Part shown: one piece after another, positions 11,119 to 24,369 of the stretch | Position numbering within the stretch: the stretch's first letter is position 1 | Layout: each line of letters starts with the position of its first letter | NCBI RefSeq assembly: GCF_037893015.1 | Contig: NC_133661.1 | Location: forward strand, 221,923,193 to 221,987,192 | Reading direction: 5' to 3' | Source: Macrotis lagotis | Taxonomy: Eukaryota; Chordata; Mammalia; Peramelemorphia; Peramelidae | Length of the DNA: 64,000 bases | Notes under the pieces: model-generated | What the model was told of the DNA's origin: nothing | What the model saw: the letters and a program-made list of their open reading frames with translations, nothing else | Database searches by the model: none | Translations under genes and position numbers: made by a program

Positions 11119-14100
11119 CTGTTCTTTTTCTTTTAATAATTTCTCTAAAGCCAGAGCTTTCTCCTTCATTGAATTTGATTCAAATTCTTTTTCTCTCAGC
11201 ATCATGGAAATCTGCATATTGGTCTCCTGTAATGCTCGAAATTCTGTTTCTTTTTCCCTGGACATCACTACAATCTTTTCATTTTCTTCCTTTAGTTTAC
11301 GAATATCCATTTCTAAAATTAAAGTTCTCTCTTTAAGGTTTGTTACTGCCTGCTTTAAAAGCTCGTTTTCATTTGTTTTGTTAGTAAGATTTTCAGTTAA
11401 AGAAAGTAATTGATCACTTTTGGCTTTGATTAAGAGATCTTTTTCCTTAAGTGATTTTTGTAAAATATCTCGTTTTTCCTTAATCTGCTTAATCTCTGAA
11501 TCCATCTCTTCATGTTCCTTTCTTTCAAATCCTGAAGTGGCAGCAACAGAATCACACAATCTATGATTATTCTCCTGGAGAGTCCTAATTGTTGCATCTT
11601 TTTCTTGTAATATTTTTATTAGCTGATCTATTTCTTGTTGTAGAGGTTTAGAAGCCTCATTTGATATTTCAGATTGCTTGTCTCTAGTAGGTAAAACAAT
11701 CGAAGATCTAACTGACAGTTGTGGTGATACAACATCAAGTCTTCCCAGAAGAATGTCCTTGGTGTTATGAAGTTGCCCTATGCTATGCTGAACTTGGGCC
11801 AATTCTTGACCAAAACATTTGAGTTTGGTTTCATTCCGTTCATAACTCTGGATTAAACCATTATAATCTGCCTGTAACTTGGAATTATTATCACTATCAA
11901 CCAAAACCTGAGCCTGAAGTTTATGAAGTTCCTCTTGAAGCTGAGCAGACTCATGTTGCATATTTTGCACAGTTGTTATTACTTGCTGTTTCCACTCTTC
12001 CATCTTCTTTACTTGCTGTTTCAATTTATCACGTTCCTGTAAAAGCTCCTCAAACTGATTACTATTAACACCCCCAACCTCATTACCAGAGGCAGATGTC
12101 TGTAAAACAGTCAATAAAGTCTGACATTTCTGACTTAATGCATCTATTTCAATGTCTTTTTCTCTAATAATACGAGATAAATTCTGAACAGTTTCTTTAA
12201 ACATATCCTGGCCACTACTTTCAAATCTACTAGTCAATTTTTGGTTTTCATCTTCAAGTTTTAAGAGAGCTGCTTCTTTGGCAGCTACTATATCCATGAT
12301 TTTATGATACTCTGTTTTTAACTGACTATTCTCCCTAGACTTTTCATTCAAAATAGATAAAAATTTTTCTCTTTCCACAACATAAGCCTGATGTTGTTGT
12401 TGAAGGTAAACAATATCCTGCATATAGGTTGCAGAAGAAATTCTTGCATGAAGAGCCTGTATCTCCAAATCTTTTTGCTGAATGATTTGTGTCAGTTTAC
12501 CAACTTCATCTTTGGACAATTGATCAATCTGCCTGGTTAAAGAAACATTCTTTTCATTTAAAAGTTTAATCTCCATCTCTCTTTCCTTTATTCCCTTTAC
12601 CAATCTTTCAATTTCAGCTTTTGATAAATCATGCTTTTCATTTCCATTTTCTACATTAAGTGTCTGAACTTTAGTCTCCTGAAAGATATCAGAGGTATCT
12701 GTCTGAATGTCCTGTCTTTCTTCATGCAACTGAGTTTTAATTTGATTGATTGTCTTCTGTAAGTTTTTTATTTCTTCATCTTTTTCTAAAAACAGTTGTG
12801 TGTGTGTAACATTCATCTGTTCATGTTGGGATTTAAACTCATCTATTTCCTTTTTGTGTTCTTGTAAAGACTGTAAAAGTTGCATCTTAGTTTGATTTTG
12901 ATCCTCAATTGTCTTTTGGTAATGTTTTATTTCTTCTTCAAGATTACCTTTTATTACATTCAACTGTGTTACCTCAGCTTCAAGTTCAGTGATAATATCC
13001 AGGGTTTTAGGCTCAGCCACAGGCACAGATCTACTATGTTGGTCCCTGAGTCGTTCAAGTTCTTCCTTCAGATGATTGTTTTCTTCTTTCATAATTGCAA
13101 GATTTTTATCTTTTTCTTCTGTAGTTTGTCTGAAAAGTTCATTTTTTTCCAAAATCTGAATTTGGGCATCTAGTTTCTTCTGAAGCTGCAACCCTTTGTC
13201 TTGAAGTTGTTCAATGAATATCTCCTTCTCTTTTATGAGTTCTGTTAACTCTTTCTGCCCTGCTAAACTTGTTGTTAGGATTTCTTTAGTTTCTTTATGG
13301 TCACTATCCATCTGCACAATTTTGTTTTTGAGTTTTGTGATCTCAAAATCTTTCTCTTGATTAAGTTTAATTAAACATTCATGTTCCAGCTGTAAAGAAG
13401 AAGTGTTCATCTTGCGCAAACATGACAGTTCTTCAATGGTTTGCTCATATTTCTGAGCTTGCTCCAATAATCTCTTTTCAGACTGATGTAATTCTACTTC
13501 TAACTGCCCTTTCTCCATTCTTAAAGCTTCAATAATAGTATCTTTTTCCAGAGAAACCTGATTGTTAACAGTAACAGATTCCTGAAGCTGCTGTTTTATA
13601 TCTTCACAAGCTAAAACCAACTTTTCATTTTCCATCTTGGCATCAGAAACAGTTTTCTCTAAATTTTTGTTGAATTCTTTCATTTCTGAAAGATGTTTAT
13701 TTAAATTGCTAATCTCTGTTTCCTTTTCTTTAAGTAAGTCATTCTGAAAACTAGTGTGAGACTCTTGATTGAGAAGCTTAGCTAAGTCATTCCTTGTGAT
13801 AAAAAGATCCTCTTCATTCTGTTTTATTTTTTCCTGAAGCGCTGAATTTTCCTTTATAATGTTTGAAATGTATTCTTGTGATTTATCTAGCTGATCTGCT
13901 AAATCTTTAATCTTATCCTCAAGTTCCTGTTTCTTTATATTCAAATCATGAAGGTGTACTCCCCTCTGCTTAAACTTTTCTTTATGTGCTTCTAGCTCTT
14001 TAGTAATTTTCATCTTTTCATTTTCAAGTTGAGAAACTCTCTTCTTCTCATCATTTACATCCTGTTTTAGTTTGTTAATGGTGATATCTGCTTCATTATG

Positions 14101-14136
14101 TTGATTTGATAGCTGATCTTTCATCAAAATCATATG
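11119..14136 (-). CDS. TRIP11: TRIP11 exon 11, giant coiled-coil exon
   Basis: This single exon of 3018 nt encodes 1006 residues (about 503-1508). It begins [20 protein letters not shown] after acceptor GTATTTTTCCAG and ends [11 protein letters not shown] before donor GTATATTTTC. The frame stays open for another 28 codons into the intron, but the GT donor and the exon 12 continuation (GNTGELNQ) fix the end. The content is nearly uninterrupted heptad repeats rich in E, K, Q and L. Conserved blocks include [20 protein letters not shown] and [20 protein letters not shown]. The human gene also packs this region into one exon, so the size is ancestral. It forms the long rod separating the vesicle-binding N-terminus from the Golgi-anchoring C-terminus. 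Confidence 0.98.
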
Positions 14137-14660
14137 CTGGAAAAATACAAATAGAAATTGTAATTTTAAAACATTTTACCTTGTCTCAGTTATGAAAGTT
14201 TTATAAAATTATATATTTCAAGTGAAAAATATTCATTAAACTTCAATATCAAATGATAGTTATTTATAAAATACATGTCACTACATTTTAAAAATACCCA
14301 AATTGTTGGAAGTAACTTTAAACTATCAAGTCTGTCTTGCATAATTTCAAAAATCAAAGATGCCTATTAAAGACAAAAGACATAATCAAAGATAAGTCAT
14401 TTTGTTTATTTACAGAAATTTTATTTATTTACTTATTTGTTTGTTTGTTATATGTTTATTTATAAAAATCAGTACTAAAGCCTTAGTACTTCCAAAATTA
14501 AATTTTTAAAAAGAGACTCTAATCAGAAAAACAATGCAAGGAACATATGATTGTGTAATAGAAAATGTCTATGAGCATAAATAAAAACTTTTTAAAATAA
14601 TTTTGATGTAAAATTTTTTAAAAGATGTCTATCCTATCTGCCTAAAGATTTTGTTTTTAG

Positions 14661-14786
14661 AACAACTAGGTGGTACAGTGGATAGAGCACTGGCCCTGGA
14701 GTCAAGAGATCCTGAATTCAAATCTGATAATAATTACCTAGCTGTGTGACCTTGGGCAAGTCACTTAACCCCATTTCCTTACCAAA
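14661..14786 (+). mobile_element. tRNA-derived marsupial SINE, internally deleted
   Basis: Starts AACAACTAGGTGGTACAGTG and ends AACCCCATTTCCTTACC. The part normally reading 'cggcctcagacactt' is shortened. Imperfect flanks AGATTTTGTTTTTAG and AGATTGTTTCTAG are a probable target-site duplication. Confidence 0.75.
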
Positions 14787-15670
14787 AAGATTGTTTCTAG
14801 TCCAATAAGCTTTATATAGCAATAAAGTTGTGAAAACGTTTCCCTTTTACACTCTAAAACAAAATTAAGGTTTCTTTATCATCTTCATTATATGCAATCA
14901 ACAAGCTATATCAATGAAAAGCAAGCAACTTTTCCTTATTGCCAAAATCCTTTCCATAAAGCGCTTAGATAAAATAAAAGCAAATAATTGAGAAATATAA
15001 GGTATCCCTATACTGAAAGAATAGGTTAGAAAACATTTAGTGTACTTAACAAAGTACCTGGTCACATATTAGGTGCTCAATAAATTCTTTCTAACAAATG
15101 CCTCTTTATTTTAATGTGGAAGCTACTTTATATTCCAGAGCAGCTGAAATGTCCAATTTCAAATAAATGAATTATAAAAAGGAAAAGAGAGAAAATTTCC
15201 ATATATTTACTTGCCTCTATTCTTTAGGATTGAGATCTCTCAAAAATCTGGCAGCCCCAAAACTGAATAATTATTTCATTAATTTCCAACATCAGTACTC
15301 AAGCTTAACTGGCATAAATGACAAGAAATAGATTTTCATATTTCAAAGCAACTAACTCATTTATGTAATGATTTAAGCCTCCAATTATACCAATTAGAAG
15401 ACTTCAGTATATAGAATTATTCCAATCTATTATTTAGATCAAATTATTTAAGATTAAAAGATAAAACAATTAAGTTAAAGGCTTTTTTTTACCCATTATT
15501 TTAGTAGATATTTTCATATAAATTTTGGGGAAAAGAGTATCTTCATATTTATCTTCTCAAATAAACATTCACAGTAAGGGAAAATGTGGAAAATAAAAAC
15601 AAAAACAAATTTCTATCTGAAATCTTTCATCCAGACTTCATCTCCCAAAATGTAGCAGAGTCCTCAAAAC

Positions 15671-15707
15671 TGTGTGTGTACATGTACGTGTGTGTGCACA
15701 CACACAA
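15671..15707. repeat. Short GT/CA alternating tract
   Basis: GTGTGTGTACATGTACGTGT continues to GTGTGCACACACACAAAG. The centre is nearly self-complementary. Confidence 0.8.
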
Positions 15708-17090
15708 AGTACACAAGTTAGAAATCAATCTTGTTCTACTACTAATAACCACAGTAAAATAGTTTACATGGTATAATATAAAAACTTAAAATACTGTATC
15801 ACAGAAATAAAATCCAGAGAGTATGAATTAAATACAAAGAACTGCTGATATCGCTCACTAATAGGGTAACAACATCCAAAATGGTCATAATTTAATTATA
15901 TTTTGTCAATACCTCAACTGAATCCAAGAATAAAAATATTTTAATTTGGAAACTCTTACAAAGCAAAAATATTTTCAAATAAACCAAATAACCTATTTAT
16001 ATATTTTTAACAATGAAATTACATTAAGATATAAAAAGAAAATATATTTATAAAAATTACTTTTTAAAATTAATTTCAATACAAGTGAAAAATAGGCTTT
16101 CAATAGAGCCTATTTCAAAAAGGTCAGTCTACTTTTTTTTTTTAACATTTACTAGATTGTTTTGAATTACCATCTTCTTTAAAAAGCATAGTTCAACTAG
16201 TTTTTTGTTTTTACTTATGAAAGTAAGCAGCCTCAAGACAATAAATATAAATATTAGAAATATATAAATACATTGGAAATATATATATATGGAAAACGGC
16301 ATATAAATCAAAGTTTTATAGGCTGATTTTATAAAGGCCAATGAGGTGACTCTCTATTTAAGGAATCATATAGCTTAGAGAGAAATTTCTTCTAATCATG
16401 CTTTATATTTTAAAAATTCAGACTTTTGTGTATTGAGTTTTCTTAAAAATGAAATTTGCCTGCAATTTAAAGACTTACCATTACCACACTAGATACTGCA
16501 AACTGATTAGTATTAGTTTTATGAACTAAATGAAATTAGCTATATTAAAAATAAGACATTTATTTTAAAAAAAGGAAAATTGCATAAAATAGCTATAATT
16601 AAAAAGACAAGAAAATATACTAAGCTTCAAGAGTGCCCTCCAGTGGAGTTAGGACTTAAGGTAAATTCCTTGCTCCACCCAAGAGTTGAAAGGCTTCTCT
16701 GGTCAATTATGAAATTCTATTCTTATAGTCACTTTCTTTACAAAATAACTGAAAAATACATCATGGAAGATACTCACAGAAGACCTGACCAATTTCCCTG
16801 ACAACATCTGTTCTATATCTTTTTAGCACTAATTGATAAAAATTAAGTGGATGTATAATGTGCAACAAACACCATAAAATCAGAGAAATTTGGAGGTGAA
16901 AGGAATCTTAGAAATCAATTAGTCAACCAAACTGTATATTAAAAACATTTTCATACATATGTGATTTGTATGCAAGAGGTTAAAAAATGCAAGTGACATC
17001 TTTTGACAGGTACCTGAAATACATTCATAGAGAAAATGTCTTGACCAAATTTACATTGCCAGTCAGTGACAACCCAAAGTTTTAAAGACA

Positions 17091-17141
17091 TTACTTGGTT
17101 TGCTAGTTCACAACTAGCTAGTTACTTGGTTTGCTAGTTCA
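17091..17141. repeat. 20-bp repeat pair next to the exon 10 donor
   Basis: TTACTTGGTTTGCTAGTTCA occurs at 17091-17110 and again at 17122-17141, with an 11-nt spacer. It lies 48-98 nt into intron 10 from the splice donor. Confidence 0.95.
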
Positions 17142-17188
17142 GTAAACCAAGAGTAGACCATGTTGGTTCAATTTCTTTTCTATGTTAC

Positions 17189-17401
17189 CTTGGTAGCTTC
17201 TTGATTCTGTTTGTCCAGTTCTTCTAACTCTGCTATTAGAGTTTCTTTTTCAGCAATACTTTCATTAAGTTCTAGTTTCTTTGTTTCCAAATCAATTTTT
17301 AAATTATTTAACTCTGACTTCAAATTCGTGTCTTCAGTAGATGCAAACTGAATAGCTTGAGACTCACTTTGAAATATTAACAGAGCTTTTTGAAGTTCTT
17401 C
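17189..17401 (-). CDS. TRIP11: TRIP11 exon 10
   Basis: The exon is 213 nt, 71 codons in phase 0-0, residues about 432-502. It reads from EELQKALLIFQSESQ to ELEELDKQNQEATK. The acceptor is an unusual TACAAATTTAAG preceded by a more distant CT-rich tract. The donor is GTAACATA. The C-terminal half (ESIAEKETLIAELEELD) is strongly conserved, and the middle is more diverged from the human sequence as I recall it. Confidence 0.95.
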
Positions 17402-18529
17402 CTTAAATTTGTAGGAGAAATGAAAGGGAGTGAAAAAAAGATATTTAGTCTCATATAAACAAAAACACAGTCCTATAGTCAGGTCTGTATATTAGAAAAC
17501 ATTTTATTTTACAAAATAGCCCAAGAAACTATAATTTTGAAGAAAATGAGGTAAAAAGTAAAAATTGAATTATGCCTTAAGAATTCAAGTAAAATCACAT
17601 ATTACCCAGAAGAATCTATTCTAAATGCTATGTTGTAAATATAAACAATGATATCTAGGGAAAAAAAATGCCTGGGAACAAGGCTTATTCGGAAAAATCC
17701 TTTAAATAAAGTCAAGAAAGTTTTTTTTAAAAATTAAGAACTGCCTTTATTTGCAGCTGCAGAAGAATAAAGGCAAAACTATGAAGACTTTATTTCCAGT
17801 TCCCAAAAATTTTTTTCCTATATTTTTCCCTCTAGTTCATCTCCCTCCCACCTCAAGAATTCAAAGACCATTTATCTCTCAAGTCCTTCACCTTCAACAA
17901 AGCAAATACTATAAACTGTTTGACATTTTAATTAAACATTTATATGAATTAGTATCATAGCAATGTAGCTGTCTCTCAACTTTCATTTTAATTCTTTCTT
18001 TTTTAAAAGCTAAAGAAAACTTTGAGTCAGTTATACTTTCTCCACAACCAATACCTGGCCCTCTTCCCCAAATACCATGTTACTAGATGAGATGAGGATG
18101 ATAACTGTTACAGTTTGTTTTCTGAATAGGACTCCAACTGAACTACTGATAGGAGTACCAACATCAATAATGTGGATTGAGTTTTAGTATTACTCTACTC
18201 TCAATCCTAAGAGGTTTCACTATACTGTCTATAATAACAGGGATCCCAATCCATTTCATGGATCCCCAAAATAACAACTGCATTATTAATTGTGGTCCAC
18301 AAAGATCCAATTACCTATGATACTTCTGATTAAGTGAATTGCTGCAAAACATAGAATATAAATCTCTGTACTGCAATTCTGAAGTACAAAAAGCAAATTG
18401 TCCAATTCTAAGAATCTAAACCATACAAGATTATTTGGTCCTAATAATCACTATCTTCAACCATTCATTCCAATTATACTTCCACCCCTGACATTATAGC
18501 TTTGAATCCCACAACAATGCAAAAATAAA

Positions 18530-18770
18530 GAATGAACTTTAGTCCAAAACAAATGAAAATGAATGCTGCAAAATTACAAAGAACAAGCTTGGCCCAAAGG
18601 AATCTGAGATTTGAGGACATAATTCTCCCAACTTCTTAGAGATGGGAGGACCACAATTCTCCCAACTTCTTTGCAGAGATGGGAGCACCACAGTTGTGGA
18701 ACAATAAATATAATTTCATATTTCTTTAAAGTATAAGTCAATTTTGTTTATTATTTTTTCTTTTATCTTC
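18530..18770 (+). repeat. LINE-tail-like repeat sharing text with 61300-61470
   Basis: GCAAAATTACAAAGAACAAG and the following segment parallel 61300-61470 (ATGCAAAATTACAAAGAACT). The family name is unknown to me. It contains an imperfect tandem duplication at about 18630-18690: ACAATTCTCCCAACTTCTT follows a near copy (ATAATTCTCCCAACTTCTT) and both are followed by AGAGATGGGAG. Confidence 0.45.
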
Positions 18771-18967
18771 CTTTTTTCTTTTCTCTTTCAAAAAAAGCTG
18801 ATTATTAAGATATGGCACTGTAGAGGTTAGACGATATAGAGAGAAATTTAGGCAATATAAAAAACTATATCAAAAAATTAATTTTAAAAAATAACAATTT
18901 TAAAGCTCTAAAGGGAGAAAATAAGTTCCATGTTCAATATATTAAATTCCTAAAACGTAATCACTAC

Positions 18968-19128
18968 AGGGGTGGCTAGGTGGCACAGTGAATAGAGCAC
19001 CAGCCTTGGAGTCAGGAGTACCTGGGTTCAAATCTGACCTCAGACACTTAATAATTACCTAGCCATGTGGCCTTGGGCAAGCCATTTAACCCCATTGCCT
19101 TGGAAAAAAAAAAATCTAAAAAAAAGTA
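18968..19128 (+). mobile_element. tRNA-derived marsupial SINE
   Basis: Full-length copy: GGGGTGGCTAGGTGGCACAG, then GGGTTCAAATCTGACCTCAG, then GCCATTTAACCCCATTGCC and an A-rich tail. The flanking duplication is not clear. Confidence 0.85.
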
Positions 19129-19676
19129 ATGAATACATATTAAATACAAAGTTAATGTACAATCCTCTCACTTTTGCTCTATAATGTATATAGAAATGTT
19201 TATTTTACTTTATTTGTTGTTTATTAAATTCAGAATAAAAAAGAAGGAATAAAAGTCCATAAGTATGTAAGCATAAGTGCATATGTGAGATCTGAGGGTA
19301 AAGATCATAATAGAATGAGGGCAAGAAAATTAGAAAAGGTTTCTTCCTGGAGAAAGTAACCTTTAAGTTGGGATTTAAAGACTGTTAAAAAAAAATTAAA
19401 ACTTAATAGAAAAACACATAGGAGTGTATTCTAGACATAAGGAACAATGCAAACAAAGTATGTGTTGTAAAATACAGTATTTAGACAAGAAATAAGCAGT
19501 CTGGTTTTACTGAAGAATAGAGAAAGGAAAGATCTGGCTGGACAAGTAGTAAAAAATTTCATTTTGGAAGACCTAGAATATCTGGCTGAGTATAAACTTC
19601 GATAGATTATAGGGAGTCACTAAAAGTGTTTTGAGTAAAGATGTGACAAGATAAGATCTATGCAAAAATGGTAGTA

Positions 19677-19935
19677 AGTCTGTCAGCTAGTTGGTGCAAA
19701 GGACAGAATACTGGGCCTCAAGTCAAGAAAAACTCATCTTCCTGAGTTCAAATCTGGCCTCAAGACACTTACTAGTTGTGTGAATCTGGACAAGTCACTT
19801 AACTCTATTTATCTCAGGTTCCTCATCTGTAAAATGAGATGAAGAAGGAGAAGGTAAACTACTCCAGTCTCTTTGCCAAGAAAACCCCAAAAGAGGTCAC
19901 GAAAAACAGAACAACTGAAACAAATGAACAACAAA
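19677..19935 (+). mobile_element. Older, longer tRNA-like SINE
   Basis: TCAGCTAGTTGGTGCAAAGG, CTGAGTTCAAATCTGGCCTC, CTCATCTGTAAAATGAGATG and TTTGCCAAGAAAACCCCAAA in order, ending near AGAACAACTGAAACAAATG. This is the same family as the host SINE at 8431. It sits within unnamed ancient repeat text on both sides. Confidence 0.75.
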
Positions 19936-20219
19936 TAAAGTCTGGCAACCCTATCAATAAATAGTTAAGTAGAAAACAAAAAATTAGGGTGGGAATATTA
20001 TATACTAGGAAACTATAACCAGTACTGAGTTAATGAGGGACTAGATAATATTGGAGGCAGAAGAGAGAAGGTAAGTAAAGGAGAGGAATGGAAACAATAT
20101 ATGAGAAAAGGAAGAATAACAACACCAAGGTTTAAAATAAGATAGGTCAATGTATGTTTATGTGTTGTCTACTTACATATAAACATGCATACAATGCATA
20201 AAACATTCAAGCTGCTTCC

Positions 20220-20760
20220 TTTCCTTTTATACTATGTGACTACCTTAACTCAGACTCTCATTATTTATCTTCTGATTTTCCTTTTCCTACTTCCAATTCA
20301 TTCTCTACACACTATCAGATTCATCTTTTTTAAGAATAATTATGATCGGGGCAGCTAGGTGGCGCAGTGAATAGAGCACCGGCCTTGGAGTCAGGAGTAC
20401 CTGGGTTCAAATCCGACCTCAGACACTTGATAATTACCTAGCCGTGTGGCCTTAGGCAAGCCACTTAACCCCCATTGCCTTGAAAAATCTAAAAAAAAAA
20501 AAAAAAAAAAAGAATTATGATCATGTCACCATCTTACTAAAAACCCTTTAATAGTTTTTTTAGGCCTTACATAATAAATGCAAAATTCCTTAGAATGACA
20601 TTCAGGTTCTTATATTGCAGCTCCAAATTATCCCTGCAGTCTTATCTTCCATGACTTTCCTAATGCTAGACCTTTCCTCAAACTGTTAGTTCTACCTGGA
20701 ATGTCTTATACTTTATCTTTCTTATAATATTAATCACATCCTACCTCTAATTACCATTAC
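20220..20760 (+). repeat. L2-type fragment interrupted by a SINE
   Basis: L2-like text (ATTTATCTTCTGATTTTCC on the left, ACCCTTTAATAGTTTTTTTA and ATTCAGGTTCTTATATTGCA on the right) flanks the SINE at 20348-20512. It is diverged. Confidence 0.45.
20348..20512 (+). mobile_element. tRNA-derived marsupial SINE with TSD, near consensus
   Basis: One of the best preserved copies: GGGCAGCTAGGTGGCGCAGT with the A-box-like TGGCGCAGTG intact, the B-box-like GGTTCAAATCC, and a 21-nt A tail. Perfect flanks AATTATGATC lie at 20338-20347 and 20513-20522. The clean tail and flanks suggest a comparatively recent insertion. Confidence 0.93.
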
Positions 20761-21914
20761 CTGCAAATGTGTCTTCCTCTGGTTTTTAAAACTATTTCAG
20801 TAATACCAATGGAATTGCTATCAGTTGTTTCTCACTCTTGATGCATAAATTGCTCCATTTCCTTTTTTGGAAATAATAATCTTTGATAATATCTTTCTAC
20901 TTTCCAACACTATTACAGTCTACTTAAAGAAAACATACTACTTCCCAATACTTTCGATCATTTTTCATTTTGGTTATTTCCAAAGTTGTGATTTTCTATG
21001 ATTTGCAATTACATACAGTATCACCAAGGCAATGGTGGTATTAAAGCTGTGAGGTTTTCCAGAATTGGTTTACCAAACACCATCTAGTCTGAGTTCTACT
21101 TATTTAAGTCTGAGACCAGTTTATTGTGCCTGTTACATCCTCACACATATATGCACACATGCATTCATCTATGTCTTAACTAAAAGGGTTGCCTGGATAA
21201 TATGCCTGGTTTTTTTTTACCCATTGTTTTTCCAATGTGAAATCACTTTCTCCCTGCTATGAATTTCACTGTGAAAACATGGTAGTATTCCTAGATTCAA
21301 AGCAATAGTGCAAGGTCTTATATTGTATATTATAAGCCTTTAAAAGATTTCCATTGAATGGATGCCTGAATGAACCTGAATGATTTGAATGGTTGGAAAA
21401 GTCCATGTGGAACTAATGAAGCAGACATAAGTACCCAAATACCTTTCTAATAGCAGAAAAATGACTAATATAGGTTCTGTACATCTTATGAAATAAAAAA
21501 TTCAACAAAGACATTACAATCTATGGTGGCAACAACCAAACTAAAAATGACTAATTTTCTTGTGTGTTACATATGAAAATCAGTCTTGGCTACAAAGCAA
21601 CCTCCTCCACTTGAAAAAATACGAGAAATTTCCATTCTTCCCCAATACGTGCCTTGTCATTATGACAAGTCTGTTCCCTTTCCCTCACAAATTAAAAAAA
21701 TTATTTCAATAAACATTTAATTAATATTCTTGTCCAATGAAATGACTTCTCTGATGTCTCTGTGTAGAAGAGTAGACTTCATATCAAGTAAACCAAGCAT
21801 GAAATCACAAAACTCTCACAAAACTGAAAAAAAAAACCCATAGACTGATATACTGACAGAATCAGCCTGAATAAGTTTAAACTGGTTCATCATCAGAACA
21901 CTGACTACCACAGG

Positions 21915-22110
21915 ATCGTAGCTTTAGAGAGACAGAGATAGCCTAATAAATCATCTAACCCAACCTCCAAATTTTATACTTGAAAAAACTGAGATCCAGA
22001 GGAATTAAGAGATTTGCCCAAGATCACACAGAAAGTAGAAGAGGCAGGATTCAAAACAGTTCCTCAGACTCCAAATCCAACAATCTTTTCACTGTAACAC
22101 ACTGCCTCTC
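21915..22110 (-). repeat. MIR-like SINE, antisense
   Basis: GATCGTAGCTTTAGAGAGAC, AAAAACTGAGATCCAGAGG, TTTGCCCAAGATCACACAG and CACTGTAACACACTGCCTC match the reverse complement of a common mammalian SINE. The order is consistent over about 190 bp. Confidence 0.6.
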
Positions 22111-22954
22111 AGTTCCTGAATTCTTTTCTAGACACAATTCATGAAAATAAATCTAGTAAAGTTCAAGAAGAGTCGCAATCTATGCCAGTAAAAAAATTTG
22201 TATTATCTGTAAAGTTCTTATCATAGTACCTAGAACATAACAGGCATTTAAAATCAGATTCCCCAAAGGAAATTGTACCATCCTACTACAATCAATTTCA
22301 TTTCTTTTCCCTAACAACAAACCTGACAAACTCTACTTCCAAGGATGTCACCCCTTAACTTGTGTCATAACTGCACCTCAACTTTTCATTCCTTAAGTCA
22401 TTCCTTTTGTAGAAATGACCACTATATCCAAGAACATTTCAGCAATACTCTAACCTGCCTCCTGGAGCTTCGAGTCACTGATATCAAGGAATCTATAATT
22501 CAACTGCCAAAATAGCCTGTGTCTCCAAACCCCCTGAATAATGGGTGTTCTGGAGTTAGAGAAGTTCCTACTTCCATTGACCCAACAGGGAAGGAACCAA
22601 GGAAGCAGTTCATGTACTAGAAATTGAAGTTCTAATGAGTAAAGATGTATTACTTGATATATCGAGATGTAATGCTGTATATTTTCCCATAGAAATAGTA
22701 CTACAAATGCCGGTCAAATTCTAAAGTCCTATTAGTAGGCATTTCAGAGTTTTCATGAGGCCCAATCCATTGGTTGTCATCACCAGGAGTCTTATATTTT
22801 ACTTTAAAAAACATAATTAGCTTTTATCCTTTCACATTAAGTAGGCTATTTAAAATAGAACTAAGAAAATCAAATAAGACTAGGTCAGGAAATAGTTAGT
22901 TTTGTCATGTCTACAATACTAAATGGACTTGCCTTTGTTTTATATCCAGTTAAG

Positions 22955-23215
22955 AGGCAAAAAAAGATAAATCACTAGGCCTAGAGTCAGGAAGACCAAT
23001 TTCAAAATCCAATCTCATAAACTTACTAGCTCTGAGACCCTGAGCAAATTACATAACCTCTGCCTTCTTCAGTTTTCTCTACTGTAAAATGGGGGTGATA
23101 ATAATAATACTACTACCATCTTCTAAGGAATTTTTAGAGGATCATCTAGGATAATATTTGTAAAGCACTTACCATAGTACCTAGAACACAAAAGACACTT
23201 TAAAAAATGTTTTTC
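22955..23215 (+). repeat. MIR/THER-type SINE, sense
   Basis: GGCCTAGAGTCAGGAAGACC, CTCTGAGACCCTGAGCAAAT, TTTTCTCTACTGTAAAATGG and a tail with TGTAAAGCACTTACCATAG. The typical MIR order is preserved, and divergence is moderate. Confidence 0.65.
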
Positions 23216-23519
23216 TCTCCTTTCTTCTACTGGTTTTTACTAAGCTTGTTCTCAGGTCTCACCTTACAACTCCAAACATCATCTGCTTCCTTATTTCTAG
23301 TTCAAATAAATTCTGAATTCAAAGCCATGTTTGTGCATGATGATTCTAACATTTGCCCCAATTGGATCACTTAATGAACCAGTCCCTCTAGTTTATCTTT
23401 TCAACTGATAAATCCTGCTTCTGTGTTACAGTTTGGCCTGCTACTTCGAATTTTTATTTCAGTTTCACTAATAGGATACAGAATAACCACATCCCTTTTA
23501 CAACATTAGTCAATATCCT

Positions 23520-24369
23520 CTGAGGTGCCACCTCACACCTCTCAGACTGGCCAATATGACCAGAAAGGACAATGATCATTGTTGGAAGGGATGTGGGAAA
23601 TCTGGAACACTATTACATTGTTGGTGGAGCTGTGAATTCATCCAACCTTTCTGGAGAGCAGTTTGGGATTATGCCCAAAGAGCAACAAAAATGTGCATAC
23701 CCTTTGATCCAGCAATACCACTACTGAGTCTATACCCTGAAGAGATGATGAAAAAGGGTAAAAACATCACTTGTACAAAAATATACATAGCAGCCTGTTT
23801 GTGGAATCAAAGAATTGGAAATTGAGTGAATGTCTATCAATTGGGGAATGGCTTAATAAATTGTGGGATATGGATGTGGTGGAACACTATTGTTCTATTA
23901 GAAACCAGGAAGGATGGGAATTCAGGGAAGCCTGGAGGGATTTGCATGAACTGATGCTGAATGAGATGAGCAGAACCAGAAGAATATTGTATACCCTAAT
24001 AGCAACATGGGGATGATAATCAACCTTAATAGACTTGCTCATTCCATGAGTGCAACAATCAGGAACAATTTTGGGCTATCTGCGATAGAGAATACCATCT
24101 GTATCCAGAGAAAGAATTGTGGAGTTTGACTATTACCTTTAATTTAAAAAAAAAAGTTACCTTATTATGTAATTTTGCTATCTCTTACACTCTATTTTTT
24201 TCCCTTAAGGATATGTTTCTCTCTCATCACAACATAGGTGATCTCAACTTAGATCAATGGAAACAAGTGAAGACCAACAAACTGCCTTCTATGGAGGGTG
24301 GGGAGAGGGAAGCGAGATTAGGGGAAAAATTATAAAATTCAAAATAAATAAATAAATTTTAAAATAAAC
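23520..24369 (+). mobile_element. L1, 5'-truncated, ORF2 C-terminus plus 3' end, with TSD
   Basis: The insert encodes the L1 ORF2 C-terminal text CWKGCGKSGTLLHCWWSCEF and, further on, CIPFDPAIPLL, then shifts frame near 23800 and ends in a G-rich 3' UTR and an AATAAATAAATAAATTTT tail. Flanks CATTAGTCAATATCCT (23504-23519) and CATTAGTCAATTTCCT (24370-24385) form a 16-bp target-site duplication with one mismatch. It is antisense to TRIP11. Confidence 0.92.

Larger units (their letters stand above)
14137..17188. other. TRIP11 intron 10
   Basis: This 3.1-kb AT-rich intron has one SINE (14661-14786), an L2-like tail scrap (15045-15110, GTGCTCAATAAATTCTTT), a short alternating GT/CA stretch (15671-15707) and a small duplication just inside the donor (17091-17141). 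The stretches 14140-14650 and 15720-17080 show nothing recognisable. Confidence 0.6.

Noticed and set aside
23556..24016. Two overlapping frames that look like a protein gene
   Set aside because: They are the C-terminus of L1 ORF2 in a 5'-truncated copy, as shown by the CWWSCEF and IPFDPAIPLL text and the target duplications.
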